DNA of 64,000 nucleotides from an uncultured Ruminiclostridium sp. (GTDB taxonomy: Bacteria; Bacillota; Clostridia; Oscillospirales; Ruminococcaceae): assembly GCA_947594425.1 (NCBI GenBank), contig CANQED010000007.1:47922-111921 (forward strand), written 5' to 3'. Made by a program: the position numbers and the translations under genes. Of the stretch, positions 34,120 through 44,419 are shown one piece after another. How positions within the stretch are numbered: position 1 is the stretch's first letter; each line of letters starts with the position of its first letter. The notes beneath the pieces were generated by a model. It saw only the letters and a program-made list of their open reading frames with translations, ran no database searches and was not told where the DNA came from.

Positions 34120-34953
34120 TCATTTTTGGTAAAATAATTCAATACTGTCTATAAGCTTAAGCATATCGGGAAAGTCCGAGCGTATCCTGCTGCGGCATTT
34201 TTCGCAAAAGCGTTCAGCCTGCCGCTTGTCGTCGCGCATTGCCTGCTTTGCTCCCCATAGGTGAGTGAATTTTTGCTGAGGAAAGAAAAGCGTATTATTA
34301 TCGAGCAGCACGTTGTATTCTATCCCGCATTTTTTAGCGAGCATAGGCAATAGCCGCTGCTCGGCAAAGACCATATAGGTGAGATAATCGTCGCACCGTT
34401 GCGCCGAGCGCATAAACATCTCCGCCTGCGAGGTATAATACAGCTTAAAATCCTCGTCGGGCAGGTATAAAAACGCGGTGTTAAGCGGCTTTACGGTAAA
34501 GTCGAGCCCCTCGGGAAAGGAATATCCGTTTAGCACAAAGCGGCTTATGTCGGGGTAGATATCTGGGTTTAATTCTTCTTCGTGAGCGGCTGTCAGCCTG
34601 TCGCCTAGGTCAAGCTTTTCCCAGACGATAAAGTCCGTGTCAAGCATAACGCAGGGCGCGGGAAAATTTTTAAGCGCCAGCAGCTTTGCTCCCGCCCAGA
34701 ACATTATCGGGTCTATCCCGTCTAAGTCGGGGGAGAGTATGGCTCTGACGCCGTTCCATACGTCTGTGATACCTATCTTTTCAAAAAGCCTCTCGCCCTC
34801 GGGGTCGGTGTACATATATATATCGCCGTTGTGCTTTCTCCACGTAAGCGCGGAGAGCACCGTGCAGTACGCCTCCGTCTTGTCTATGGAGAGCTTGCCT
34901 TCGGGCTCTTTTGCAAAAAACGGGGCGGAGGAGAAGATATGCAGCGCGTTCAT
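34120..34953 (-). CDS. Unrecognised protein with glycosyltransferase-like DTD motif
   Basis: A 277-residue cytosolic protein. It begins MNALHIFSSAPFFAKEPEG, and its middle contains PAPCVMLDTDFIVWEKLD (near 98-114), where DTD resembles the metal-binding DxD motif of GT-A glycosyltransferases. The flanking AGAKLLALKNF and LNTAFLYLPDEDFKLYY also recall that fold. I cannot name a family. The C-terminal segment has CEKCRSRIRSDFP. Its start overlaps the preceding gene's stop as ATGA, so the two are coupled. It ends the minus-strand operon that begins at the HlyD-like gene. Confidence 0.7.
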   Translation of the reverse strand: MNALHIFSSAPFFAKEPEGKLSIDKTEAYCTVLSALTWRKHNGDIYMYTDPEGERLFEKIGITDVWNGVRAILSPDLDGIDPIMFWAGAKLLALKNFPAPCVMLDTDFIVWEKLDLGDRLTAAHEEELNPDIYPDISRFVLNGYSFPEGLDFTVKPLNTAFLYLPDEDFKLYYTSQAEMFMRSAQRCDDYLTYMVFAEQRLLPMLAKKCGIEYNVLLDNNTLFFPQQKFTHLWGAKQAMRDDKRQAERFCEKCRSRIRSDFPDMLKLIDSIELFYQK

Positions 34954-35579
34954 ATGATATGTATACCGTAGCCGTATCTGTTGAGCGGCTCTGAGGTAAA
35001 ATTTTTAAGCACTACCGATACGGGGTCTGTGTTAAAAAGCTCTTGCACCGTAAAGCTGCCCCATATAAAGCTGCTCGGCAACGTGCCGATATAGCTCGAA
35101 AACACACACGATGACAAAAACGCCCGATAGGAGCTTATATTAAACGACCTTGACCTAAAAGAGCCGCGTTCAAATTCAAACTCGTACTCGTGCATGCCGC
35201 TCGAAACTCTATAGCTTGTCTGACTAAATGAGGTCAAATACGCCGCGCCCGACGAAAATATTCCGGACGAAAGGGGATAGCTGCCGCCTGCATTAAACGA
35301 ACCTTGAGAAACGGGTGCGCCTGAGCCTTTTTCACCTTGGTGATAATTTGGGCGGACATATGTATTATTAAAGATGTCAAACAGGTGTCTGTCGGGGTCG
35401 TCTCCGGCGGGAATGCTCCTCAATGCGTCGGCTATTTCATATTCTCCGTGCGCTATCAGCCACGGAATAAGGCTGCCCGCCATATAATAGCCTCTAACGT
35501 CGGCTATGGAAAAATTATCGGTTATTCCCCTAGCGTCATATACCTTTACCCCGTTTATCCACAGGCAGCTGTTTTTCAT
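34950..35579 (-). CDS. Unrecognised protein with Gly/Ser-rich middle
   Basis: A 209-residue protein from ATG 35579, chosen because AAGGAGG lies directly upstream and the earlier start would lie inside the TtcA-like gene. The N-terminal 70 residues (NGVKVYDARGITDNFSIADV onwards) look folded and mixed. The middle is rich in Gly, Ser, Tyr and Phe (about 90-135), then come FEFERGSFRSRSFNISSYRA and a hydrophobic end. No signal peptide or known domain is seen. It is coupled by ATGA to the DTD-motif protein gene that follows, so they may work as a pair. Confidence 0.6.
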   Translation of the reverse strand: MKNSCLWINGVKVYDARGITDNFSIADVRGYYMAGSLIPWLIAHGEYEIADALRSIPAGDDPDRHLFDIFNNTYVRPNYHQGEKGSGAPVSQGSFNAGGSYPLSSGIFSSGAAYLTSFSQTSYRVSSGMHEYEFEFERGSFRSRSFNISSYRAFLSSCVFSSYIGTLPSSFIWGSFTVQELFNTDPVSVVLKNFTSEPLNRYGYGIHII

Positions 35580-35593
35580 AAATAAGGACCTCC

Positions 35594-36322
35594 TTAACTT
35601 TCCGTGTCTACGCACCAGCCGTCAATACCGCTGTTTTTAAGCGCGGTGAACAGCCTTTGCTTTATCCCCCTGTCGGCACGCTCTTTTTCATTAAGCCACT
35701 CTTTTACCCTTTGCCTTTCTGTCTTTTTATCGGCAGGGCAGAGCGACGCGGCGGGGGTTATCCCGCATTTGCGACAGGCGGATAAAATTTGCTTTTCGGG
35801 GCAGAGAACCAGCGGACGTATCAGCGTTATCTCCCTGTTTTTAAGGTGAGCGACAGGGGAGAAGCAGCCTATCCTGCCCTCTCTGAACAGGTTTAATAAA
35901 AACGTCTGCACCACATCGTCGTTATTATGTCCGAGCGCAAGCTTGTTGCAGCGCAGCTTTTCGGCGGTGTTTACCAACGCTCCGCGCCGCATATTCGCGC
36001 ACAGCGAGCAGGGATTGCTCTCTTTTCTTATATCAAATACTATGCGCGCGATCTCGGTATCTACTATCGTATGATGTACACCGAGCCTGTCACAAATAGC
36101 GGTAAGCTCGGAATAGTCGCCCTTTTGCGAATTAAAGCATAGGTCGACGGTCACCGCTTCTATTTCATAGCCGCAGGGATAAAATCTCCTCATCTCGCTC
36201 AACGCGTGCAGCATAACAAGGCTGTCCTTGCCTCCGGATACGGCTACGGCTATGCGGTCGCCGTCGGATATCATACCGTACTGCTGACACGCCTTTCTCA
36301 TATACCCGAGTACTTTTTGCAT
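35594..36322 (-). CDS. TtcA-like tRNA 2-thiolation ATP pyrophosphatase
   Basis: A 242-residue member of the PP-loop ATPase superfamily, TtcA/TtuA branch, which thiolates tRNA bases. The PP-loop is VAVSGGKDSLVML (about 27-39). CSLCANMRRGAL (about 105-116) and a later lone cysteine pair match the cysteines that hold an Fe-S cluster in TtcA-type enzymes. GHNNDDVVQTFLLNLF is also diagnostic. TtcA of E. coli is about 310 residues; this shorter clostridial form lacks the C-terminal extension. The exact tRNA position modified is not certain. It abuts the small membrane protein gene (stop and start adjoining). Confidence 0.85.
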   Translation of the reverse strand: MQKVLGYMRKACQQYGMISDGDRIAVAVSGGKDSLVMLHALSEMRRFYPCGYEIEAVTVDLCFNSQKGDYSELTAICDRLGVHHTIVDTEIARIVFDIRKESNPCSLCANMRRGALVNTAEKLRCNKLALGHNNDDVVQTFLLNLFREGRIGCFSPVAHLKNREITLIRPLVLCPEKQILSACRKCGITPAASLCPADKKTERQRVKEWLNEKERADRGIKQRLFTALKNSGIDGWCVDTES

Positions 36323-36556
36323 CTATTTACGTTTCTTGAATTTAAAATAATTCTCGTGATACTTTATCGGTATGCCTTTTTTGCGCTGCATTATCATAAC
36401 GGTCGCGTCCGCCGCGATAAACAGCAATACAAACAGTATACAAAACGCATACAGCTGCTTATATTCCGACGCTATCGCGGTGACGGCAAAAGCGCCCGCC
36501 GCGATTATAAAAAGATACCGCGCCTTTTTGATTATTTCAAGCAGGAGCATCAGCAC
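36323..36556 (-). CDS. Small membrane protein of unknown function
   Basis: A 77-residue protein with two likely membrane helices (about 12-30 and 35-55: LYAFCILFVLLFIAADATV) and a basic tail ending YFKFKKRK. It lies 15 bases after the FtsX-type permease gene and one base before the TtcA-like gene, all on the minus strand. GAGGTG precedes the start, and a second ATG six bases later is also possible. No family is recognised. Confidence 0.65.
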   Translation of the reverse strand: MLMLLLEIIKKARYLFIIAAGAFAVTAIASEYKQLYAFCILFVLLFIAADATVMIMQRKKGIPIKYHENYFKFKKRK

Positions 36557-36571
36557 ACCTCTTTATCATTA

Positions 36572-39337
36572 TCAATCCTCGCCGAGCTTTAATGCCTTGT
36601 TTATGTTTATTTTGCGGATTATCGCGCCGAGTATCGCAAATCCGCCTATAAGCATTATGGCTATAAGCACGTACATCTTTATATAGTCGCTCTGCATTGC
36701 GGCAACTCTGAACGGCGGCATCTGGTCGTTTATGTCGTACATATTCTGGAACAGCGGCACGAACAGGTCGCTTACTACGCCGCCTATTACAAACGCGCAG
36801 GCTATGGATACGCCCGATACTAATATCTGCTCGTACCCGAGCATACCTATTATTTCTCTGAACGAAAGACCCATAGCGCGCAGTATGCCGAACTGCAATG
36901 TCCTGCCTCTTATCGACAGTATCCAGTAGATAAGAAATCCGATTATCGTCATTATCATTATGATGATAAATCCGAGTGTCAGCGCGCCGTTCATGCCCTG
37001 TAGCGAGGGGTCTGTCTTTTCCTTTATCAGCATCTGCGAGCTGTCGTTTATCGTCTCTATCGGAAGTCTTGACTCCTTTATGCTCTCATAAAGCGCCTCG
37101 CTCGTCGCGCCCTCGGACATTTTGAGCCATATCTGATAGGGCTCGAGTATCGTCCTTGAGCGCACATAGCCGTAATTCATTACCGCAAAATCGCACTCGT
37201 TGGGGTTAAGTCCCGGCCAGTAGTCTACTATCGCCATAACGGTGGTATCTACGTTGTCATTCTGCCCCCACCTTAACGCTACCGATTCGCCTATCGACAG
37301 CCCCGCCGACTCGGCGAGCCCTCTTGAGATTATCGCGCCCGAGCGGCTCTCGACAAGCGCGTTGCAATAATTCCACCAGTGTATGGGTAATAAGTCATTT
37401 CTAAACCACGCGGTCTGCGCAAACTTATCGGGCTCTATCGCCATAAGGGTAAAATTATCCCTGCGGTCGGTGTCTACCGCCTTTACCGTGTCGTTGATAA
37501 GCACCTTAGTGGCTATTTCTACGCCCGCAAGATTTTCGTACCGCTCAAAGTCGGTTTCGACATATTCGCTGTCGCCGCCCTCCTCTGAGGTAGAGAGCGA
37601 GTATTCTTTAAGCGTCACGTCCGCGCCGTTTTCGTAGTAAATGCGGTCGCTTATATTGTTGTTTATCGCGCGGGCGGTATTAGCCGAAAACAGCCCGAAC
37701 GAGAAGGTCATCACCAAAAACAGCATCAAGAACCGCTCTTTACCGCCCTGCGAGCGGCATACGGTAGTTATCGCCATATACTGCGACGGCGACCACAACG
37801 GTCTCAGCAGGAAGTACACCGCCTTAAGTATATACGGATATACCCTTATAAACAGCAGACCGAAGCCGAGGATCATAATCGTAGAGAATATGAACAACAG
37901 CGGGTCAAGTTCTCCCGTGGCGACAAATGTGCCATCCGCTATCGCTGCGTCGAGATTTTGCGCATAGAAGAACAGATATAAAAATCCCGCGGCGATAAAC
38001 ACTATATCCACAAAGCACTTTTCCCAAAGCGACATCTTGACGACCTTGGTGCGGCTCAGCTTGTATTCTACTATCGTAAGCTTTGACGCGGGTATGATGG
38101 GTATCATTGTAGTGAGGAAGAATACCACCGTCGCAAGCAGCGCGTATATCACGCTGATTATAGTTATCTTTGCGGAAATGCCGGTGCGGTTGACAAATTC
38201 CAAAAAGCCGTTAGATACGCCGAGAAATTGGCACAGCACCAGCCCTATAAACGGCGCGACAATAAGCGTCACCAGTCCGAGTATCCCAGACTGCGCCGCA
38301 TACAGCCCGAATATCTGCTTAGAGCTTGCGCCGCGGCTCTTAAATACCGCTATCTCGTTGCGCTCGCGGTCCACATTGAGCTGCGATACCATAAACAGAT
38401 AGAACGCCAACATTACCATTGCGGGTATCTGAAGTATCCACAATATGCGCGTAAGCCTGTCCGCGCGGTCTATGTAGCCCTGTATTATGCCGGATACCTC
38501 GAAAACGTGGTTGTATCCCTTTTCGGCATAAAATGTATCGTCATACGACAGCTGTGAAGTTACGTCGGCTATGCGGTTCATATCAAGGGTATGATAGTCG
38601 AGCGAGTATCTGCGCTCTATATCGGATATGTTAAATCTCCCCGCGGGCATCATATCGTTTACCACCATATCATAATCGAGTATGATGTTGTTAAGATATG
38701 TGCTCATAGTCTCAGCCCAGTAGCTGTCGTTGTCGGTAAGCTGCTCGAGCACGCCCGTTATCTCTATCTGATACGGCTCAAACGAGCTGTCCATACCGAC
38801 TATCTGGTACTTCGTGCCGATATTTATACCGAGAACTCTTAAAGCCTCCTCGGTAGCTATGCCTTGATATACGCCGTCGACGGGCGTACTTGACGGCCAT
38901 TCGCCGCGCGCAAGCTTTAAGTGGTCGCGGTATCCCGTCATTCCCGTAAGCCTTATCCTCGTGGAAAGATCGGCGTCACCGCGCTGGTCGGTAGTGATAA
39001 ATTCAAAATTATCTATTATTACGGTCTTTTGATTTTCCGGGGAAATACCTATCGCGGAGATACGCTGATCCGACGCGGACACGAGCGAGTTTAGCTCGCT
39101 TAGCTGCGTCTCGGTATCGGTACCCGATACAATGCCCTTGCTGACATAATATGCGCCGGGGTATTTTCCGCTGTCTATCTGGTACTGCTCCATATCCTTG
39201 ATAAGCAGACGCTGGAGCGACGCGTCCATATATATCGGTATGGTACTCATCATTCCCGCCGCTAACAGATAGCCTATCAGCAGACACAGCACCATCCATT
39301 TTGTGTTGCGCATTTTGCGCCATAATAATGTAAGCAT
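36572..39337 (-). CDS. FtsX-type ABC transporter permease
   Basis: A 921-residue membrane protein with two FtsX-like permease modules. A first helix (about 17-35) is followed by a large extracellular domain (40-300), three helices (about 300-420) with the typical MVSQLNVDRERNEIAVFKSRGA loop shape, another helix pair and a second extracellular domain (540-790), then the last three helices. The final module shows GRTLQFGILRAMGLSFREI, typical of the MacB/FtsX superfamily. Such permeases export lipids, peptides or lipoproteins or move the cell-wall machinery. An HlyD-type adaptor gene precedes it, giving a MacAB-like pair, but no ATPase gene is adjacent. Confidence 0.9.
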   Translation of the reverse strand: MLTLLWRKMRNTKWMVLCLLIGYLLAAGMMSTIPIYMDASLQRLLIKDMEQYQIDSGKYPGAYYVSKGIVSGTDTETQLSELNSLVSASDQRISAIGISPENQKTVIIDNFEFITTDQRGDADLSTRIRLTGMTGYRDHLKLARGEWPSSTPVDGVYQGIATEEALRVLGINIGTKYQIVGMDSSFEPYQIEITGVLEQLTDNDSYWAETMSTYLNNIILDYDMVVNDMMPAGRFNISDIERRYSLDYHTLDMNRIADVTSQLSYDDTFYAEKGYNHVFEVSGIIQGYIDRADRLTRILWILQIPAMVMLAFYLFMVSQLNVDRERNEIAVFKSRGASSKQIFGLYAAQSGILGLVTLIVAPFIGLVLCQFLGVSNGFLEFVNRTGISAKITIISVIYALLATVVFFLTTMIPIIPASKLTIVEYKLSRTKVVKMSLWEKCFVDIVFIAAGFLYLFFYAQNLDAAIADGTFVATGELDPLLFIFSTIMILGFGLLFIRVYPYILKAVYFLLRPLWSPSQYMAITTVCRSQGGKERFLMLFLVMTFSFGLFSANTARAINNNISDRIYYENGADVTLKEYSLSTSEEGGDSEYVETDFERYENLAGVEIATKVLINDTVKAVDTDRRDNFTLMAIEPDKFAQTAWFRNDLLPIHWWNYCNALVESRSGAIISRGLAESAGLSIGESVALRWGQNDNVDTTVMAIVDYWPGLNPNECDFAVMNYGYVRSRTILEPYQIWLKMSEGATSEALYESIKESRLPIETINDSSQMLIKEKTDPSLQGMNGALTLGFIIIMIMTIIGFLIYWILSIRGRTLQFGILRAMGLSFREIIGMLGYEQILVSGVSIACAFVIGGVVSDLFVPLFQNMYDINDQMPPFRVAAMQSDYIKMYVLIAIMLIGGFAILGAIIRKININKALKLGED

Positions 39338-39364
39338 TAGATATGATCCCTTTATCGCAGACTG

Positions 39365-40345
39365 TTATTTGACAACTACCTCGTCGCCCTCGTTTAGACC
39401 CGACAGCACCTGCACCTCAGTCGCGTTCGATATGCCGAGCTCGACCTGTACCTCGGTCTTTACTCCGTCCTTGAAAACCTCTACAAAGTCTTGACCCGAC
39501 AGAGTTTTAACGAGATATTTCGGTATTACTATCGCGTCGTCAGCCTGCTCTTTTATATAAGAAATGTCCGCAACGTCTCCGACCTTAGTAAAGCTCGGCA
39601 GGGTGCCCTTAAACTCCACAAATACCGAGGTAGTGTTATCGTCGCCCTCTTCTTTTGCCTCTACGGGGGTCTTTATGACCTTGCCGTCATATTCTTCTTC
39701 ATCTATTGTAATAATAACATCTTGATCCTTAGTAAACTTTTTCTCGTCGTTTACGGTAGCCTCTATATAAATATCGGTAGGGTCGATTATCGTAGCTATT
39801 ACCTTATACGCCTGTACCTCGGTGCCGGGGTTCAGCCTCTCGGCAAAGCTCACCGTGCCGTCGCACGGCGCGAATATCCTCGAGCCGTCATATTGATGCT
39901 GAAGCTGGTCGAGGGTGTTCTGCTCCATCTCAAGCTGCAGGCGATCCGTCTCAGAGCCCGTCGAATTATATTGCAGCTGCGCCTGCTCGACCTTTAGCTG
40001 CTGACCTCTCAGCTCGTATTCAAGGTCGCCCGTGCTGTATTCTGCGATAAGGTCTCCCTTCTTGACGACGTCGCCCGCCCTGACGTATACGGTCTTTATC
40101 GCACCGTCAAGCTCGGTAAAGCAGCAGTTCTCCTGCACTCTTGATACTATATATCCCGTAGCGGCGGCACGGTTGACTATCGTCTTTTTGACCGCTCTGT
40201 AGGTGGAATATGTAACGTCTTCTACTTTTAATACGGGCGGGTCGAGCAGCTTTTCTTCTTCCGGAAAGAAATAGCAGCCCGAAAGCGTTCCCGCTGTTAG
40301 GCTTATCGCAAGCATTCCTGCCGCGACAGACAGCTTTCTTTTCAT
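39365..40345 (-). CDS. HlyD/MacA-type membrane-fusion lipoprotein
   Basis: A periplasmic-adaptor-like lipoprotein, 326 residues. The start at 40345 (MKRKLSVAAGMLAIS) follows GGAGG, and the signal ends LSGC, Cys24. The lipoyl-like half-motif is KTVYVRAGDVVKKGDLIAEY (about 88-107), a helical hairpin (about 110-150, YELRGQQLKVEQAQLQYN) follows, and the second lipoyl half is IFAPCDGTVSFAERLNPGTEV. A beta-barrel and the closing LSGLNEGDEVVVK match the MacA family. It partners the FtsX-type permease 27 bases downstream. Gram-positive MacA-like proteins bridge permease and cell wall in export of peptides or antibiotics. Confidence 0.9.
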   Translation of the reverse strand: MKRKLSVAAGMLAISLTAGTLSGCYFFPEEEKLLDPPVLKVEDVTYSTYRAVKKTIVNRAAATGYIVSRVQENCCFTELDGAIKTVYVRAGDVVKKGDLIAEYSTGDLEYELRGQQLKVEQAQLQYNSTGSETDRLQLEMEQNTLDQLQHQYDGSRIFAPCDGTVSFAERLNPGTEVQAYKVIATIIDPTDIYIEATVNDEKKFTKDQDVIITIDEEEYDGKVIKTPVEAKEEGDDNTTSVFVEFKGTLPSFTKVGDVADISYIKEQADDAIVIPKYLVKTLSGQDFVEVFKDGVKTEVQVELGISNATEVQVLSGLNEGDEVVVK

Positions 40346-40418
40346 TAGGACCTCCATGGTATACGCGGTTTGACCTTATCCGAATAGCTCGGATAAATAT
40401 CAAAATATTATCATATCA

Positions 40419-40447
40419 ATTATAGCACTTTTTAAATGTGTTTTCTA
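40419..40447 (-). promoter_or_regulatory. Likely promoter of the HlyD-permease operon
   Basis: On the minus strand TATAAT (40419-40424), a 17-base spacer and a weak -35 TAGAAA (40442-40447). Between it and the gene an eight-pair hairpin (TTATCCGA/TCGGATAA, 40376-40396) lies in the leader. Confidence 0.5.
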
Positions 40448-40540
40448 TACTTTTGAAAAAATAAACGAATTACACAAAAATACTTTTTGATATTTGTGCA
40501 ACTTTAACACACCATAAAATTCTAAAAAAATCAAAAAGGC

Positions 40541-40569
40541 TTGCAATCCGTCAAAATTTTTTGTATAAT
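40541..40569 (+). promoter_or_regulatory. Sigma-A promoter of the pyrG operon
   Basis: TTGCAA at 40541-40546, 17-base spacer, TATAAT at 40564-40569, 65 bases before the pyrG start. The run of G residues that supports CTP-sensing attenuation in Bacillus pyrG is not seen at the expected start site. Confidence 0.75.
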
Positions 40570-40576
40570 AGAATAG

Positions 40577-42253
<1,677 letters not shown>

Positions 42254-42274
42254 CATATCAACGAGGTTATTATA

Positions 42275-44401
42275 ATGGCAGAAAGTGCTGTATATGACAA
42301 TCGTGAGCTTTCGTGGCTGAAATTTAACCGCAGAGTGCTCGAGGAGGCGGAGGACAAGACCGTCCCGCTTTTCGAGCGGCTGCGGTTCATATCTATATTT
42401 TCGAGCAACCTTGACGAATTTTTTATGGTCAGGGTCGGTTCGCTTTGTGACGCTTTGCTCGTAGCTCCGAATAAAAAGGAAAATAAAACGGGCATGACCC
42501 CCGCCGAGCAGCTTTCTGCGATAAGCGAAAAGGTGCGCGAAATGCTTGTGCGCAAGGACTTTGCCTATGCTGACATAATGGAGCACCTTGCCGTGCGCGG
42601 CGCGCAGATGCTGCACCCCGGCGAGCTTCACGGCGAGGACAAGGCGTTTTTAAAGCTGTACTTTGAGCGGGAGATAATGCCTTTGCTCTCCCCGGGCGTG
42701 ATAGACAAAAATCACCCGTTCCCGTTTTTGCGCAACCGCGCCGTGTATATCGGCGTTTTGCTAAAGGGCAAGGACGAGAAGAAAAAGCCTTTGCTCGGCA
42801 TAATCAGCGCCGAAACGGGCAGAGATCTGTCAAGAGTTATCTTTCTTCCGGGGGAGGATATACGTTTTCTCACGGTCGAAGAGGTGATAATGTATTATGC
42901 GGACAGGCTGTTTACCAGCTATACCGTAGAGGGCCGCTGTCTGCTTAGGGTCACGCGCAACGCCGATATCGACGCCGAGGAGGCGCTTTATGATCACGAC
43001 GTGGATTTTCGCCACGTTATGGAGGACCTTATCCGTAAGCGCAAAAAGCTTATGCCGGTACGCGCGGAGTTTTCGCAGGACGCTCCGCCCGAGCTCGTAA
43101 GCAGGTTAGCCGAGCACCTCGAGCTTAAGAAAAGCTATATATTTATCCAGCGCTGTCCGCTCGATACAGATTTTATATCCATTTTGGGCGACAAGCTTGA
43201 TAAGTACCCCGAGCTGTTTTACGACCCGCTCTCTCCGCAAAATCCTCTGTCGGTCGACCCTTATGCGTCGATGTTCGACCAGCTGATACAGCGTGATATC
43301 CTGCTTTCTTATCCGTATGAAAAATTCAAGAGCTTTCTGCGGCTGCTCGACGAGGCGGCGGACGACCAGTACGTCACCTCGATAAAGATAACCTTGTACC
43401 GTGTAGCTCGCGACAGCGAGATAATCAGCGCGCTTATCCGCGCCGCCGAAAACGGCAAATCGGTGCTTGCGCTCGTTGAGCTTAGGGCGCGGTTTGATGA
43501 GGAGAATAATATCGACTGGAGCAAAAAGCTTGAAGAGGCGGGCGTAAAGATAATATACGGGCTCGAGGGGCTTAAGGTGCATTCTAAGCTGCTGCTTATC
43601 ACCCGAAAAACGGGCAACGGCATAAGATACTTTACCCAGATAGGCACGGGCAATTATAACGAGCGCACCGCAAAGCTGTATACCGACCTTACGCTTATGA
43701 CCTCGGATAAGGATATAGGAGCGGACGCGAGCGTGGTGTTCAACGCGCTTGCGCTCGGCACGACGGTAGAGAGCTCAAATAAGCTGCTCGTCGCTCCGCG
43801 CTGTTTAAAATCGCGCGTAGTGGAGATGATAGATAACGAGATAGCTTTCGGCACAGACGGCTATATCGGCATAAAGATGAACTCTCTTACCGATAAGGAC
43901 ATCATAGACAAGCTTATAGAGGCAAGCTGCCGCGGCGTAAAGATACAGCTTATCATACGCGGTATATGCTGCCTTGTCGCGGGGGTAGAGGGATATACGG
44001 AGAATATAACCGTTACGTCTATCGTAGGGCGCTTTCTTGAGCACAGCCGCATATATATTTTCGGCACGGGAGAGCGCAGAAAGGTATACATCTCCTCGGC
44101 GGACTTTATGACCCGCAATACAGAGCGCAGGGTAGAGGTCGCAGCACCGCTTAGTGAAAATACCGCACAGCGTGCCGTCAAGATATTTAACGATATGCTA
44201 AGAGACAATGTAAAGGCGAGGATACAAGGCAGCGACGGCGTGTACCGCAGGAGGATGCCCGCGCAGGACGAGCCGCTGTTCGAGGTACACAGGGCGTTTT
44301 ACGAGGAGGCATACGAGGGCGCGCAGCAGGCGGCTAAGCTGTACAAGCCCCCGAAGAAGTCGCTGTTTAGGAGAATAAAAGAGCATTTTGCAAGAAAATG
44401 A
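42275..44401 (+). CDS. ppk: Polyphosphate kinase 1
   Basis: Makes and breaks inorganic polyphosphate with ATP. The 708 residues begin with the helical N domain (YDNRELSWLKFNRRVLEEAE), followed by IFSSNLDEFFMVRVG. The catalytic pair of phospholipase-D-like domains shows LKVHSKLLLI with the phospho-accepting His (about 434), IGTGNYNERTAKLYTD, and SSADFMTRNTERRVEV in the second domain. Length and motifs are normal. It lies 21 bases after pyrG and 18 bases before polA, on the same strand. Confidence 0.96.
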   Translation: MAESAVYDNRELSWLKFNRRVLEEAEDKTVPLFERLRFISIFSSNLDEFFMVRVGSLCDALLVAPNKKENKTGMTPAEQLSAISEKVREMLVRKDFAYADIMEHLAVRGAQMLHPGELHGEDKAFLKLYFEREIMPLLSPGVIDKNHPFPFLRNRAVYIGVLLKGKDEKKKPLLGIISAETGRDLSRVIFLPGEDIRFLTVEEVIMYYADRLFTSYTVEGRCLLRVTRNADIDAEEALYDHDVDFRHVMEDLIRKRKKLMPVRAEFSQDAPPELVSRLAEHLELKKSYIFIQRCPLDTDFISILGDKLDKYPELFYDPLSPQNPLSVDPYASMFDQLIQRDILLSYPYEKFKSFLRLLDEAADDQYVTSIKITLYRVARDSEIISALIRAAENGKSVLALVELRARFDEENNIDWSKKLEEAGVKIIYGLEGLKVHSKLLLITRKTGNGIRYFTQIGTGNYNERTAKLYTDLTLMTSDKDIGADASVVFNALALGTTVESSNKLLVAPRCLKSRVVEMIDNEIAFGTDGYIGIKMNSLTDKDIIDKLIEASCRGVKIQLIIRGICCLVAGVEGYTENITVTSIVGRFLEHSRIYIFGTGERRKVYISSADFMTRNTERRVEVAAPLSENTAQRAVKIFNDMLRDNVKARIQGSDGVYRRRMPAQDEPLFEVHRAFYEEAYEGAQQAAKLYKPPKKSLFRRIKEHFARK

Positions 44402-44419
44402 GCGCGTTAGGAGTTATTG

